Positions 1 through 7,597 of a DNA stretch of 24,105 bases are shown in pieces. The translations under genes were made by a program, and so were the position numbers. The notes under the pieces are model-generated. The model had not been told where the DNA came from. It ran no database searches and worked only from the letters and a program-made list of their open reading frames with translations. The stretch lies in the NCBI GenBank assembly GCA_021793115.1, contig JAJYTJ010000046.1:1-24105 (forward strand), written 5' to 3'. This DNA comes from Actinomycetes bacterium. Lineage in GTDB: Bacteria > Actinomycetota > Actinomycetes > Actinomycetales > Cellulomonadaceae. The first letter of the stretch is position 1. Each line of letters begins with the position of its first letter.

Positions 1-860
1 GCGTCCGGGGTTGCTGGGGCTGCGGCGCCGGGGTCGGCGGCGGCGCCGGCCGGGATCGGGTCGGCGGCGGGGGTGGTCCGCTGGCGGCCCGCAGCGGTCA
101 AGGCGGCGGGGGCGCGGCCCGTGAGGTCGTCGACGATCTCGCGGCGCGCCATCCAGCCGAAGGCGGCGAGCGCGCCGAGCGCGAAGACCCACCACTGGAT
201 CGCGTAGGAGAGGTACGGGCCGGGATCGGTCGACGGGGTCTCGAGCACGTCCAGCGGGGTGGCGGGCCCGGTCTGTTCCGAGACCACGCTCGCGTACCAC
301 CGGTAGGCGGGCGTGCCGGTGGGGACGTGCCCGGCCGCGAGCACCTGGGTTGGGGCGAAGTTTTGCACCTGCCCCGGCGGCGCGGACCGGGTCGAGTCCG
401 GCTCGGGCAGGCGCAGCCGTGCGACCAGGTCGATCGTGCCTGCCGGCGGCGCCGGCACGTCCCCGCCCCGCTGCGCGTCGTTGCCCACCGGCACCCAGCC
501 GCGGTCGACCACCAGCACGTCACCGCCGTCCGCCTGGAACGGGACGAGCACCTGGTACGCCGGCTGGCCGTTGACCGGGCGGTTGCGCAGCAGCACGGCC
601 GAGGCCGCGAGGTAGTGCCCGGTCAGACGCACCGAGCGCCACTCGTCGGCGGCCACGGGCGCCGTGGCGGGCGCGGCGACCAGGGACGTCAGCGGAACGG
701 GGGGCGCCGCCCAGTTGGCGTTCTGCGTGGCGAGGACCGCGTCGCGCGCGACGTGCTTGTGCCACTGCCAGCGCCCGAGCAGCGTGCAGGTGGTCGCGAC
801 CGCCAGGGCCACCAGCACCAGCACCGCCGCCCGCCGCAGCGCTGCGGACGAGACCGTCAC
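1..860 (-). CDS. SURF1 family cytochrome oxidase biogenesis protein (C-terminus cut by window edge)
   Basis: SURF1 proteins are membrane proteins that help assemble the haem a-containing subunit I of cytochrome c oxidase. The frame opens with GTG at 860 and stays open to base 3, giving about 286 visible residues; the stop lies outside the window. An N-terminal hydrophobic segment (about residues 9-27) is followed by the GRWQW signature. A second membrane segment (about residues 217-236) begins with AIQWW and ends in basic residues, which is the two-helix SURF1 layout with a large extracytoplasmic loop. The visible C-terminal tail is Ala/Pro-rich and probably disordered. The GTG start overlaps the preceding gene's TGA in a GTGA, so translation is probably coupled. 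Family assignment is firm; the exact haem-handling role is inferred from the family. Confidence 0.88.
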   Translation of the reverse strand, partial: MTVSSAALRRAAVLVLVALAVATTCTLLGRWQWHKHVARDAVLATQNANWAAPPVPLTSLVAAPATAPVAADEWRSVRLTGHYLAASAVLLRNRPVNGQPAYQVLVPFQADGGDVLVVDRGWVPVGNDAQRGGDVPAPPAGTIDLVARLRLPEPDSTRSAPPGQVQNFAPTQVLAAGHVPTGTPAYRWYASVVSEQTGPATPLDVLETPSTDPGPYLSYAIQWWVFALGALAAFGWMARREIVDDLTGRAPAALTAAGRQRTTPAADPIPAGAAADPGAAAPATPD

Positions 861-1093
861 GGCGCCGTCCGGTCCAGCGCGGCGACCGGCACCACGTCGC
901 GCAGGAACCCGCGCACCCGCAGGTAGTCCTCGAGGTACTCGCGGTGCGCCGCGCAGGCCAGCCACACCTTGCGCCGCTCGGGCGTGTGGATCTTGGGGTT
1001 GTTCCACAGCACGCCCCAGGCGGCCTCGGCACGGCACCGCCGCGCGCTGCACACCAGCTCGCCCACCGGGTCGGGCATGGCGTTCTCGGTCAT
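857..1093 (-). CDS. Small Cys-rich conserved hypothetical protein (78 aa), putative zinc binder
   Basis: A 78-residue soluble protein with C15-x4-C20 and C47-x2-H50, which could make a zinc ribbon or treble-clef-like site. The central stretch WNNPKIHTPERRKVWLAC looks like the conserved core of a small actinobacterial family. I recall some database entries calling homologues acetone carboxylase; nothing here supports that enzyme activity. The ATG at 1093 is chosen because GGAGG sits six bases upstream and the ATGA overlaps the stop of the upstream DUF3099 gene. Its own stop overlaps the SURF1 start. The coupling suggests a link to membrane or respiratory-complex biogenesis, but that is inference from position only. 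Confidence 0.75.
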   Translation of the reverse strand: MTENAMPDPVGELVCSARRCRAEAAWGVLWNNPKIHTPERRKVWLACAAHREYLEDYLRVRGFLRDVVPVAALDRTAP

Positions 1094-1431
1094 CGGGGTC
1101 CTCCGGAGGGATCGAGCGCGTCGTGGGGCGGGGCGGGCGGCAGGTCGCGCGTCACGGGGTCGGCGTCGTACTCCTGGCGCTCCCGGCCCGCGTTGGCGCC
1201 GAGCACGGCGATGTAGGGAAGCACCGCGGCGGCGGCGACGAGCGTGATGCCGACGGCCAGCGGCACGTGCCGCCAGACGAAGATCGCGGCGATGAAGCAG
1301 ACCACCCGCACGCCCATCTGGACGAGGTATCGCCGCTGGCGGCGGCGCTGGTCGTCCGCGAGCGACGCCGGGGCGGAGGTGATCGCCGGCACCGGTGACC
1401 TGCCGGGTCCGGTCCGTCGCCCGATGCCCAT
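1090..1431 (-). CDS. DUF3099 family membrane protein
   Basis: A 113-residue protein with a basic N-terminus, two hydrophobic helices (about residues 38-54 and 59-81) and a charged, Pro-rich C-terminal tail: the layout of DUF3099, a small actinobacterial membrane family of unknown function. ATG at 1431 is preferred over an upstream in-frame TTG at 1464, because a TACCAT box lies six bases before the ATG, consistent with leaderless initiation. The TTG extension would also run through the palindrome at 1448-1464. It is the first gene of a three-gene operon with four-base overlaps leading to SURF1. Both helices probably lie in the cytoplasmic membrane. Confidence 0.8.
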   Translation of the reverse strand: MGIGRRTGPGRSPVPAITSAPASLADDQRRRQRRYLVQMGVRVVCFIAAIFVWRHVPLAVGITLVAAAAVLPYIAVLGANAGRERQEYDADPVTRDLPPAPPHDALDPSGGPR

Positions 1432-1437
1432 GCCTCG

Positions 1438-1443
1438 ATGGTA
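1438..1443 (-). promoter_or_regulatory. Predicted -10 box of a leaderless promoter for the DUF3099 operon
   Basis: On the minus strand TACCAT is followed by six bases and then the ATG at 1431, so transcription would begin at or next to the start codon. The palindrome 1448-1464 covers the place where a -35 element would be. The spacing matches several other genes in the window. Confidence 0.5.
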
Positions 1444-1447
1444 GGTC

Positions 1448-1464
1448 TTGTGGACTGTCCACAA
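1448..1464. promoter_or_regulatory. Perfect 17-bp palindrome, putative operator / DnaA-box pair
   Basis: TTGTGGACTGTCCACAA has two perfect 8-bp arms around a single central base (1456). The plus-strand 9-mer CTGTCCACA (1455-1463) fits the degenerate high-GC actinobacterial DnaA box, preferred form TTGTCCACA; the opposite arm matches less well. The site lies just upstream of the DUF3099 -10 box and 55 bases before the fabG -10 box. It could be an operator for a dimeric repressor or a DnaA-responsive site; the sequence cannot separate these. Confidence 0.5.
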
Positions 1465-1519
1465 CCGGCTGGGGTCATCGTGTGCGGGGGCCCACGCCGG
1501 GACCGCGGAGGGCGTGGGC

Positions 1520-1525
1520 TAGCGT
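1520..1525 (+). promoter_or_regulatory. Predicted -10 box of a leaderless promoter for fabG
   Basis: TAGCGT followed by seven bases and then the GTG start at 1533. No convincing -35 hexamer is visible and there is no Shine-Dalgarno sequence, which together favour leaderless initiation. Confidence 0.5.
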
Positions 1526-1532
1526 CGAGCCC

Positions 1533-2255
1533 GTGCAGCCACCCGCCTCCGAACCCCGCAGCGTCCTGGTCACCGGCGCGGCCCGCGGCATCGGCCGTGC
1601 CATCGCCGAGCGCTTCGTCGCCGCGGGCGACAAGGTGGCCACCTTCTACCGGTCCGGGGACCTGCCGGAGGGTGTGCTGGGCGTCGTCGCCGACGTGCGC
1701 GACACCGCGGCGGTGGACGCCGGCTTCGCCGCCGTCGAGGCCGCGCACGGCCCGGTCGAGGTCCTCGTCGCGAACGCCGGAATCACGCGCGACGGCCTGC
1801 TGCTGCGCATGTCCGACGAGGACTTCGAGGAGGTCCTCGACGTCAACCTCGTCGGCTCGTTCCGGGTGGTGCGCCGGGCGTCCCGGTCGATGATCCGGCT
1901 GCGCCGGGGCCGCATCGTGCTCATCTCGTCGGTCGTCGGGCTGTACGGGCAGACCGGCCAGGTGAACTACGCCGCCTCGAAGGCCGGGCTCGTCGGCATG
2001 GCGCGGTCGATCACGCGCGAGCTCGGCGGCCGGGGCATCACCGCGAACGTCGTCGCCCCCGGGTTCGTCGACACCGACATGACCCGCGCGCTGCCCGACG
2101 ACCTGCGCGGCTCCTACCTCAAGGCGATCCCCGCCGGGAGGTTCGCGGCCGCCGACGAGGTCGCCGCGGTCGTCGAGTTCCTCGCCTCTCCCGGCGCCGG
2201 CTACGTCTCCGGGGCCGTCGTCCCGGTGGACGGCGGCCTCGGCATGGGCCACTGA
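1533..2255 (+). CDS. fabG: 3-oxoacyl-[acyl-carrier-protein] reductase FabG
   Basis: Cytoplasmic short-chain dehydrogenase/reductase that reduces 3-oxoacyl-ACP to 3-hydroxyacyl-ACP with NADPH in fatty acid elongation. At 240 residues it has the usual length. It shows the dinucleotide motif TGAARGIG (14-21), NAG (81-83) and the catalytic tetrad N105, S133, Y146 and K150 (YAASK). The C-terminus GAVVPVDGGLGMGH resembles mycobacterial FabG1/MabA. GTG at 1533 is chosen because the preceding TAGCGT box gives leaderless initiation and because the Rossmann motif then begins at the normal distance. fabI follows 41 bases downstream on the same strand, the fabG-inhA order known from mycobacteria, so the two are probably cotranscribed. 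Confidence 0.93.
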   Translation: MQPPASEPRSVLVTGAARGIGRAIAERFVAAGDKVATFYRSGDLPEGVLGVVADVRDTAAVDAGFAAVEAAHGPVEVLVANAGITRDGLLLRMSDEDFEEVLDVNLVGSFRVVRRASRSMIRLRRGRIVLISSVVGLYGQTGQVNYAASKAGLVGMARSITRELGGRGITANVVAPGFVDTDMTRALPDDLRGSYLKAIPAGRFAAADEVAAVVEFLASPGAGYVSGAVVPVDGGLGMGH

Positions 2256-2296
2256 CCGGGGGCCACGCCCTCGCCGACGGACACGGAAGGACCACC

Positions 2297-3064
2297 ATGC
2301 CGCTCCTCGAGGGCAAGACCCTGCTCATCACCGGCGTGCTCACCGACGCCTCGATCGCGTTCCACGCCGCCCGGCTCGCCCAGCAGGAGGGCGCGACCGT
2401 GGTGCTCACGAGCTTCGGCAAGCAGTTCCGGCTGACCGAGGTCGTCGCCCGGCGCCTGCCGGCGCCGGCCCCGGTGGTCCAGCTCGACGTGACGGACGAC
2501 GAGGACCTCGCGGCCCTGCCGGAGCGGGTGCGCGAGCACGCCGACCACCTGGACGGCGCCGTCCACTCGATCGGCTTCGCCCCGCAGTCGGTCATGGGCG
2601 GCAACTTCCTCGACGGGCAGTGGCCCGACGTCGCGACGGCGCTGCACGTCTCGGCGTACTCGCTGAAGTCGCTGGCGACCGCGACGCTGCCGCTGCTGAC
2701 GGCGGGCTCGGGGCTCGTCGGGCTGACGTTCGACGCGCGCTACGCGTGGCCGGTGTACGACTGGATGGGCGTCGCCAAGGCCGCGTTCGAGTCGACCGCG
2801 CGCTACCTGGCGCGTGACCTCGGGTCGCACGGCGTGCGGGTCAACCTCGTGTCCGCGGGTCCCATCCGTACCACCGCGGCCACGTCGATCCCCGGGTTCG
2901 AGACGATGGAGGCCGGCTGGTCGGGCCGCGCGCCCCTCGGCTGGGACCTGACGAGCGCCGAGCCGGCGGCCCGTGCCGTCGTCGCGCTGCTGTCGGACTG
3001 GTTCCCGGCGACCACCGGGGAGATCGTCCACGTCGACGGCGGCGTGCACGCGATGGGGCAGTAG
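2297..3064 (+). CDS. fabI: Enoyl-[acyl-carrier-protein] reductase (FabI/InhA type)
   Basis: NADH-dependent enoyl-ACP reductase catalysing the last step of each fatty acid elongation cycle. The 255-residue protein has the atypical FabI nucleotide-binding stretch GKTLLITGVLTDASIAF, the SIGFAPQ segment (S91 matches InhA Ser94 near NADH), F145 matching InhA Phe149, and the Y-x6-K pair Y154/K161 matching InhA Tyr158/Lys165. The WPVYDWMGVAK context is closer to InhA (PAYNWMTVAK) than to enterobacterial FabI. The start is supported by GGAAGGA eight bases before the ATG. The position directly behind fabG makes a two-gene fatty acid module; a SixA-type phosphatase starts 15 bases after its stop. Confidence 0.95.
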   Translation: MPLLEGKTLLITGVLTDASIAFHAARLAQQEGATVVLTSFGKQFRLTEVVARRLPAPAPVVQLDVTDDEDLAALPERVREHADHLDGAVHSIGFAPQSVMGGNFLDGQWPDVATALHVSAYSLKSLATATLPLLTAGSGLVGLTFDARYAWPVYDWMGVAKAAFESTARYLARDLGSHGVRVNLVSAGPIRTTAATSIPGFETMEAGWSGRAPLGWDLTSAEPAARAVVALLSDWFPATTGEIVHVDGGVHAMGQ

Positions 3065-3079
3065 TGCGAGCCTGAGCCG

Positions 3080-3586
3080 GTGACCCATCGGCTGGTGCTG
3101 CTGCGGCACGCCAAGGTCGAGCACGGCCTGGACGTGCCGGACGCGCAGCGACCCCTGAGCCCCCGCGGCCGCTCCCAGGCGGCCCAGGTGGGCACGGCGC
3201 TCGTGGCCGCCGGCCTGACGCCGGACCTGGTGCTGTGCTCCTCCTCGCTGCGCGCCCGCCAGACCTGGCAGCTCGTCGGCGCCCGCCTGGGGGCCGAGTC
3301 GCCGGTGCGGTTCCTCGACGGGCTCTACGACGCGGGTGTCGACGAGGTGCTGGCGGCGGTGCGGACGGCCGACGAGGCCGCGCGCGTCGTGCTCGTCGTC
3401 GGCCACGAGCCGGCGATGTCGCGCACCGCGACCGCGCTCGCCGGCCTCGGCTCCGACGAGGCCACCTACGGGCGGATCCTGCTCGGTGTCCCCACGGCGG
3501 CGTGGTCGGTGTCGGTGGTCACGGGCCCCTGGGCGGACGTGACGAGGGGCTCGGCGCGCCTGACCCGGCTGCACGTCCCCGCCTGA
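3080..3586 (+). CDS. SixA-type histidine phosphatase family protein
   Basis: A 168-residue single-domain member of the histidine phosphatase (phosphoglycerate mutase-like) superfamily. It shows the nucleophile motif LLRHAK near the N-terminus, R-rich SSSLRARQT in the middle and the second catalytic histidine in VVGHEP. RHxK and the short length are SixA-like; E. coli SixA dephosphorylates a phosphohistidine on a signalling protein, but the substrate here is unknown. GTG at 3080 is chosen because it places LLRHAK near residue 8. No clear Shine-Dalgarno sequence is present, so translation may depend on readthrough from fabI, whose stop is 15 bases upstream. Co-transcription with fabG-fabI is likely; a functional link is not shown. 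Confidence 0.85.
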   Translation: MTHRLVLLRHAKVEHGLDVPDAQRPLSPRGRSQAAQVGTALVAAGLTPDLVLCSSSLRARQTWQLVGARLGAESPVRFLDGLYDAGVDEVLAAVRTADEAARVVLVVGHEPAMSRTATALAGLGSDEATYGRILLGVPTAAWSVSVVTGPWADVTRGSARLTRLHVPA

Positions 3587-3652
3587 CGCGCCGCCCCGCC
3601 CGCACTTCGGGCGACGACCGGCGGCGCGCCGCGCCTGTGGGATCGTGGCCCC

Positions 3653-4873
3653 GTGGCCACCGTCCGCGCGTTCGTCGCCCTCCGCCCGCCCCGTGAGCTC
3701 GTCGACGCCGTCGCGTCGCCGCCCTACGACGTCGTCGACACGCGGGAGGCCGCGGCCCTGGCCGAGGGCAACCCCGACAGCTTCCTGCGCGTCTCCCGGC
3801 CGGAGATCGCGCTGCCGAGCGGCGCGACGGCCGAGGAGGTGCACCGGCTCGGACGCCAGGTGCTCGAGGAGCTCGAGCGCCGCGGCGCGCTGGTCCGGGA
3901 CCGGGCGCGCCAGCTGCTCGTCTACCGGCAGGAGATGGGGTCGGCGTCGCAGACCGGCGTGGTCGCCGCGGTGACGGCGGCCGACTACCGCTCCGGCGTG
4001 ATCGCCGTGCACGAGCACACCCGCCCCGACAAGGAGGACGACCGCACGCGGCACATCGAGGTGCTCGAGGCGCACGACGAGCCCGTGTTCCTCATGTACC
4101 GGCCGGCCGCCCCTGGGGCGTCCCGGGTCGCCGAGGTGCTCGCCGGCGTCACCGCTGCCGAACCCGAGTACCGGCTCGAGCGCGACGGCGTGCGCCACAC
4201 CATGTGGGCGGTCGCGGCGGCCGCGGACATCGAGGCACTCGAGGCGGCGTTCTCCGAGGTCCCGGTGCTCTACGTCGCCGACGGCCACCACCGCAGCGCG
4301 GCGGCGGCGCGGGTGGCTGCGACCGACCCACGCCCGGGGGCGGGCGAGTTCCCCGCGGTGGTGTTCCCGTCCGACGAGCTGACGGTCATGGCCTACCACC
4401 GGGTGGTGCGCGACCTGCACGGGCACACCCCGGCCGCGTTCCTCACGGCGCTGGGGGCGGACTTCGTGCTGACCCGTGCGGCGGCGGCGCCCACGCTCGA
4501 GCGGCACCAGGTCGGCGTCCTCGTCGACGGCGCCTGGTGGATCGCCACCGCCCGGCCGGACGTGGTGGACGAGGCCGACCCCATCGCCCGGCTCGACGTC
4601 TCGGTGCTGCAGGATCGCGTGCTCGCGCCCGTGCTCGGCATCACCGACCCGCGCACCGACGCCCGGATCTCGTTCGTCGGCGGCATCCGGGGCACGGCCG
4701 AGCTCGAACGGCTCGTCGGCTCCGGCGAGTTCGCCGTGGCGTTCGCGCTGCACCCGACGTCGACCGACGAGGTGATGGACGTCGCCGACGGGGGCCAGGT
4801 GATGCCGCCGAAGTCGACGTGGTTCGAGCCCAAGCTGCTGTCCGGGCTCTTCGTCCACCCGATCGAGGCCTAG
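3653..4873 (+). CDS. DUF1015 domain-containing protein
   Basis: A 406-residue full-length member of DUF1015, a widespread family without an assigned reaction that I can name. Recognisable blocks are the N-terminal RALRPP-like opening followed by SPPYDVVDT, the acidic/basic cluster [15 protein letters not shown] (about residues 119-133), and [16 protein letters not shown] near the middle, a His-rich motif that probably forms the active or ligand site. There is no signal peptide or membrane segment. GTG at 3653 places the PPYDVV block at the usual distance; GATCGT six bases upstream is a weak leaderless -10 candidate. It ends tail-to-tail on glgC with overlapping stop codons. Confidence 0.85.
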   Translation: MATVRAFVALRPPRELVDAVASPPYDVVDTREAAALAEGNPDSFLRVSRPEIALPSGATAEEVHRLGRQVLEELERRGALVRDRARQLLVYRQEMGSASQTGVVAAVTAADYRSGVIAVHEHTRPDKEDDRTRHIEVLEAHDEPVFLMYRPAAPGASRVAEVLAGVTAAEPEYRLERDGVRHTMWAVAAAADIEALEAAFSEVPVLYVADGHHRSAAAARVAATDPRPGAGEFPAVVFPSDELTVMAYHRVVRDLHGHTPAAFLTALGADFVLTRAAAAPTLERHQVGVLVDGAWWIATARPDVVDEADPIARLDVSVLQDRVLAPVLGITDPRTDARISFVGGIRGTAELERLVGSGEFAVAFALHPTSTDEVMDVADGGQVMPPKSTWFEPKLLSGLFVHPIEA

Positions 4874-6111
4874 CCCGAGATCACCGTGCCCTTGGGCACC
4901 ACGGTGATGCCGCTCTCGGTCACCGTGAAGCCACGGGCCAGGTCGTGCTCGCGGTCGATCCCGATCCGCCCGCGCTCCGGGACGATGACATTCTTGTCGA
5001 GGATCGCGCGGTGCACCTGCGCGTGCCGGTTGACGATGACGCCGTCCATGAGGACGGAATCGGTCACCTGGGACCACGAGTGCAAGCGGACGCCGGGCGA
5101 CAGGACGGAGCGCGACACCGTGGCGCCCGAGATGACGACCCCCGGCGACACGATGGAGTCCGCCGCGTGGCCCAGGCGCCCCGGTCCGGCGTGCACGAAC
5201 TTCGCCGGCGGCAGGCTCATCGTCCCCGTGAAGACCGGCCAGTCCTCGTTGTAGAGGTTGAACACCGGCTCGATGGCGATGAGGTCGATGTTCGCCTCGT
5301 AGTAGGCGTCGAGCGTGCCGACGTCCCGCCAGTAGTCGCGGTCGCGCGGCGTGGAGCCGGGCACGTCGTTGCGGATGAAGTCGTAGACGCCCGCGGTGCC
5401 CGCCTCGACGAACGCGGGCACGATGTCGCCGCCCATGTCGTGCCGGCTGTTGACGTCCTCGGCGTCCCGCGTGACCGCCTTGACCAGGGCCTCCGCGTCG
5501 AACACGTAGTTGCCCATCGAGGCCAGCACCTCGCCCGGGGAGTCCGCCAGGCCGATCGGGTCGCTCGGCTTCTCGCGGAAGGCCGCGATGCGCGCGGGGT
5601 CGGACGGATCGGTCTCGATGACGCCGAACTGGTCCGCGAGCGAGATGGGCTGCCGGATCCCCGCGACCGTCATCTCGGCGCCGGAGGCCAGGTGCGCCTC
5701 GACCATCTGCGAGAAGTCCATCCGGTACACGTGGTCCGCGCCGACGACGACCACGATGTCGGGGCGCTCGTCGTCGATGATGTTGAGGCACTGGTAGATG
5801 GCGTCCGCGCTGCCGAGGTACCAGTGCTTGCCCACGCGCTGCTGCGCCGGCACGGCGGCGACGTAGTTGCCCAGCAGCGCGGACATGCGCCACGTCTTGG
5901 ACACGTGCCGGTCGAGGCTGTGCGACTTGTACTGGGTGAGCACGATGACGTGCAGGTAGTGCGAGTTGATGACGTTCGACAGCGCGAAGTCGACGAGGCG
6001 GTAGATCCCGCCGAACGGGACCGCGGGCTTGGCACGGTGCGCCGTCAGGGGCATGAGGCGCTTTCCCTCGCCGCCGGCGAGGACGATTGCGAGGACGCGC
6101 GGCGCTGCCAT
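4870..6111 (-). CDS. glgC: Glucose-1-phosphate adenylyltransferase (ADP-glucose pyrophosphorylase)
   Basis: Makes ADP-glucose from glucose-1-phosphate and ATP, the committed step of bacterial alpha-glucan synthesis. The 413-residue protein starts with the nucleotidyltransferase signature [13 protein letters not shown] and KPAVPFGG, then has [12 protein letters not shown], the GADHVYRMD metal/nucleotide motif and SMGNYVFD. The C-terminal third is a left-handed beta-helix-like repeat region carrying the allosteric domain ([20 protein letters not shown]). The ATG at 6111 is supported by a TAAGGT box six bases upstream (leaderless). It diverges from glgA, as in Mycobacterium (Rv1213/Rv1212c), and its last bases overlap the 3' end of the DUF1015 gene. 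Confidence 0.95.
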   Translation of the reverse strand: MAAPRVLAIVLAGGEGKRLMPLTAHRAKPAVPFGGIYRLVDFALSNVINSHYLHVIVLTQYKSHSLDRHVSKTWRMSALLGNYVAAVPAQQRVGKHWYLGSADAIYQCLNIIDDERPDIVVVVGADHVYRMDFSQMVEAHLASGAEMTVAGIRQPISLADQFGVIETDPSDPARIAAFREKPSDPIGLADSPGEVLASMGNYVFDAEALVKAVTRDAEDVNSRHDMGGDIVPAFVEAGTAGVYDFIRNDVPGSTPRDRDYWRDVGTLDAYYEANIDLIAIEPVFNLYNEDWPVFTGTMSLPPAKFVHAGPGRLGHAADSIVSPGVVISGATVSRSVLSPGVRLHSWSQVTDSVLMDGVIVNRHAQVHRAILDKNVIVPERGRIGIDREHDLARGFTVTESGITVVPKGTVISG

Positions 6112-6117
6112 ACCTGG

Positions 6118-6123
6118 ACCTTA
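6118..6123 (-). promoter_or_regulatory. Predicted -10 box of a leaderless promoter for glgC
   Basis: On the minus strand TAAGGT is followed by six bases and the glgC ATG at 6111. There is no Shine-Dalgarno sequence. It sits in the 100-bp divergent region shared with glgA. Confidence 0.5.
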
Positions 6124-6211
6124 GGCGTACGGCGCGGCCAGGACGAGCGGGCGCGCGCTACCGTGTCGCCAGGTCGCGGCGGCGACCGGACCTGCGAGCC
6201 GAGGAGCACTG

Positions 6212-7408
6212 GTGCGCGTCGACCTCATCACCCGCGAGTACCCGCCGCACGTCTACGGCGGGGCGGGCGTGCACGTGGCCGAGCTGGCGCGCGTGCTGCG
6301 CGGCTCGCTCGACGTGCGCGTCCACTGCTTCGACGGCCCGCGCCCCGGAGAGCCGGGCGTGCACGGGTACGACGAGCCCGCGGAGCTGGCCGGCGCCAAC
6401 GCGGCCCTGCGGACGCTGGGCGTCGACCTGTCCATCGTCGCCGGTGTCGACGGCGCCGACATCGTGCACTCGCACACCTGGTACGCGAACCTTGCCGGCC
6501 ACCTGGCGGGCCTCCTCCACGACATCCCGCACGTCCTCACCGCGCACAGCCTCGAGCCGCTGCGGCCGTGGAAGGCCGAACAGCTCGGCGGCGGCTACCG
6601 CGTGTCGTCGTGGACCGAACGCACCGCGTACGAGGGAGCCGCCGGCGTGATCGCCGTGTCGGGCGGGATGCGCGACGACATCCTGCGGGTGTACCCGCAG
6701 GTGGATCCCGCCAAGGTGCACGTGGTGCACAACGGGATCGACCTCGACGGCTGGCAGCGCCCGGCCGACGCGGCCGAGACCGATGCCAAGGCCCGTGCCC
6801 TCGGTGTCGACCCGTCACGGCCCGCGGTCGTCTTCGTCGGACGCATCACCCGACAGAAGGGCCTGCCCTACCTGCTGCGTGCCGCCGAGCTGCTGCCCGA
6901 CGAGGTGCAGCTCGTGCTGTGCGCCGGCGCGCCCGACACGCCGGACCTGCTGGCCGAGGTGACGGGGCTCGTCGACGGGTTGCGCACCAAGCGCAGCGGG
7001 GTCGTGTGGATCGAGAAGATGCTGCCGCGCGACGAGCTCGTCGCCGTGCTGGCGTCGTCCACGCTGTTCGTGTGCCCGTCGATCTACGAGCCTCTGGGCA
7101 TCGTCAACCTCGAGGCGATGGCGGTCGGGCTGCCGGTCGTCGGGACCGCGACCGGCGGCATCCCCGAGGTGGTCGACGACGGGGTCACCGGGCGCCTGGT
7201 GCCCATCGAACAGCTCCAGGACGGCACGGGGACGCCGGTGCACCCGGACGAGTTCGTGCACGACCTGGCCGCCGCGCTCACCGAGGTGGTGTCCGACGCG
7301 GCACTCGCGGCCAGCTGGGGTGCCGCCGCCCGGCGGCGCGTGGAGGAGCACTTCGCGTGGACGGCGGTCGCTGAGCGGACCATCGAGGTCTACCGCTCCG
7401 TGCTGTAG
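6212..7408 (+). CDS. glgA: Actinobacterial-type glycogen synthase / alpha-maltose-1-phosphate synthase
   Basis: A 398-residue GT-B glycosyltransferase using ADP-glucose, of the corynebacterial GlgA family; the mycobacterial member (Rv1212c, GlgM) makes maltose-1-phosphate for the GlgE pathway, so either glycogen synthase or GlgM activity is possible. Visible motifs are the N-terminal REYPPHVYGGAGVHV acceptor/donor loop, HSHTWYANLAGHL, VFVGRITRQKGLPYL, and the C-terminal E-x7-E catalytic segment in YEPLGIVNLEAM followed by GGIPEVV. GTG at 6212 is supported by GAGGAG eight bases upstream. It diverges from glgC, which supplies its donor substrate. Whether glgE and glgB are elsewhere cannot be seen. 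Confidence 0.9.
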   Translation: MRVDLITREYPPHVYGGAGVHVAELARVLRGSLDVRVHCFDGPRPGEPGVHGYDEPAELAGANAALRTLGVDLSIVAGVDGADIVHSHTWYANLAGHLAGLLHDIPHVLTAHSLEPLRPWKAEQLGGGYRVSSWTERTAYEGAAGVIAVSGGMRDDILRVYPQVDPAKVHVVHNGIDLDGWQRPADAAETDAKARALGVDPSRPAVVFVGRITRQKGLPYLLRAAELLPDEVQLVLCAGAPDTPDLLAEVTGLVDGLRTKRSGVVWIEKMLPRDELVAVLASSTLFVCPSIYEPLGIVNLEAMAVGLPVVGTATGGIPEVVDDGVTGRLVPIEQLQDGTGTPVHPDEFVHDLAAALTEVVSDAALAASWGAAARRRVEEHFAWTAVAERTIEVYRSVL

Positions 7409-7412
7409 CCAC

Positions 7413-7474
7413 CGAGCGCAGCGGCTCGCTCGCCGCGCGACGCTCCGTCGCGGGCCGGGGCGTCGGCCGCCGAC
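7413..7474 (+). terminator. Cluster of GC-rich hairpins after glgA
   Basis: Three hairpins follow the glgA stop: CGAGCG/CGCTCG (7413-7418 with 7427-7432), a compact CGCGACG-CTC-CGTCGCG (7436-7452, seven perfect pairs and a three-base loop), and GTCGG/CCGAC (7462-7474). None is followed by a T-run, so they are terminator-like in the style of high-GC actinobacteria rather than canonical. The remainder of this 189-base gap holds TCG-rich direct repeats and the rsgA promoter. Confidence 0.4.
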
Positions 7475-7512
7475 CCGGGGCGGCGTTCGTCGCAGGCTCG
7501 GTTCGTCGTTCG

Positions 7513-7568
7513 TCGCTCGTCGGCCCGGAGGCGCCCGCTGGCGCGGGGCCGGGAAATCGCTCGTCGGC
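7513..7568 (+). repeat. 12-bp direct repeat pair upstream of rsgA
   Basis: TCGCTCGTCGGC occurs perfectly at 7513-7524 and 7557-7568, 44 bases apart start to start (about four helical turns). The downstream copy covers the expected -35 position of the rsgA promoter. TTCGTCG also recurs at 7486, 7502 and 7509. It could be a binding-site pair or low-complexity drift. Confidence 0.4.
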
Positions 7569-7584
7569 GGCCGCGGCGGCGGCC

Positions 7585-7590
7585 TAGCGT
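7585..7590 (+). promoter_or_regulatory. Predicted -10 box of a leaderless promoter for the rsgA-like gene
   Basis: TAGCGT followed by seven bases and the GTG start at 7598, the same hexamer and spacing as before fabG. No Shine-Dalgarno sequence is present. Confidence 0.5.
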
Positions 7591-7597
7591 CGTCGCC

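Noticed and set aside
2201..5893. A minus-strand open frame of about 1230 codons
   Set aside because: It lies antisense to fabI, sixA-like and DUF1015 genes and out of frame with glgC, with low-complexity Arg/Gly/His composition and no recognisable motif.
4204..7374. A plus-strand open frame of about 1056 codons
   Set aside because: It is a shadow of DUF1015, glgC and glgA in other frames; it lacks domains and is dominated by Arg, Gly, Ala and Asp.
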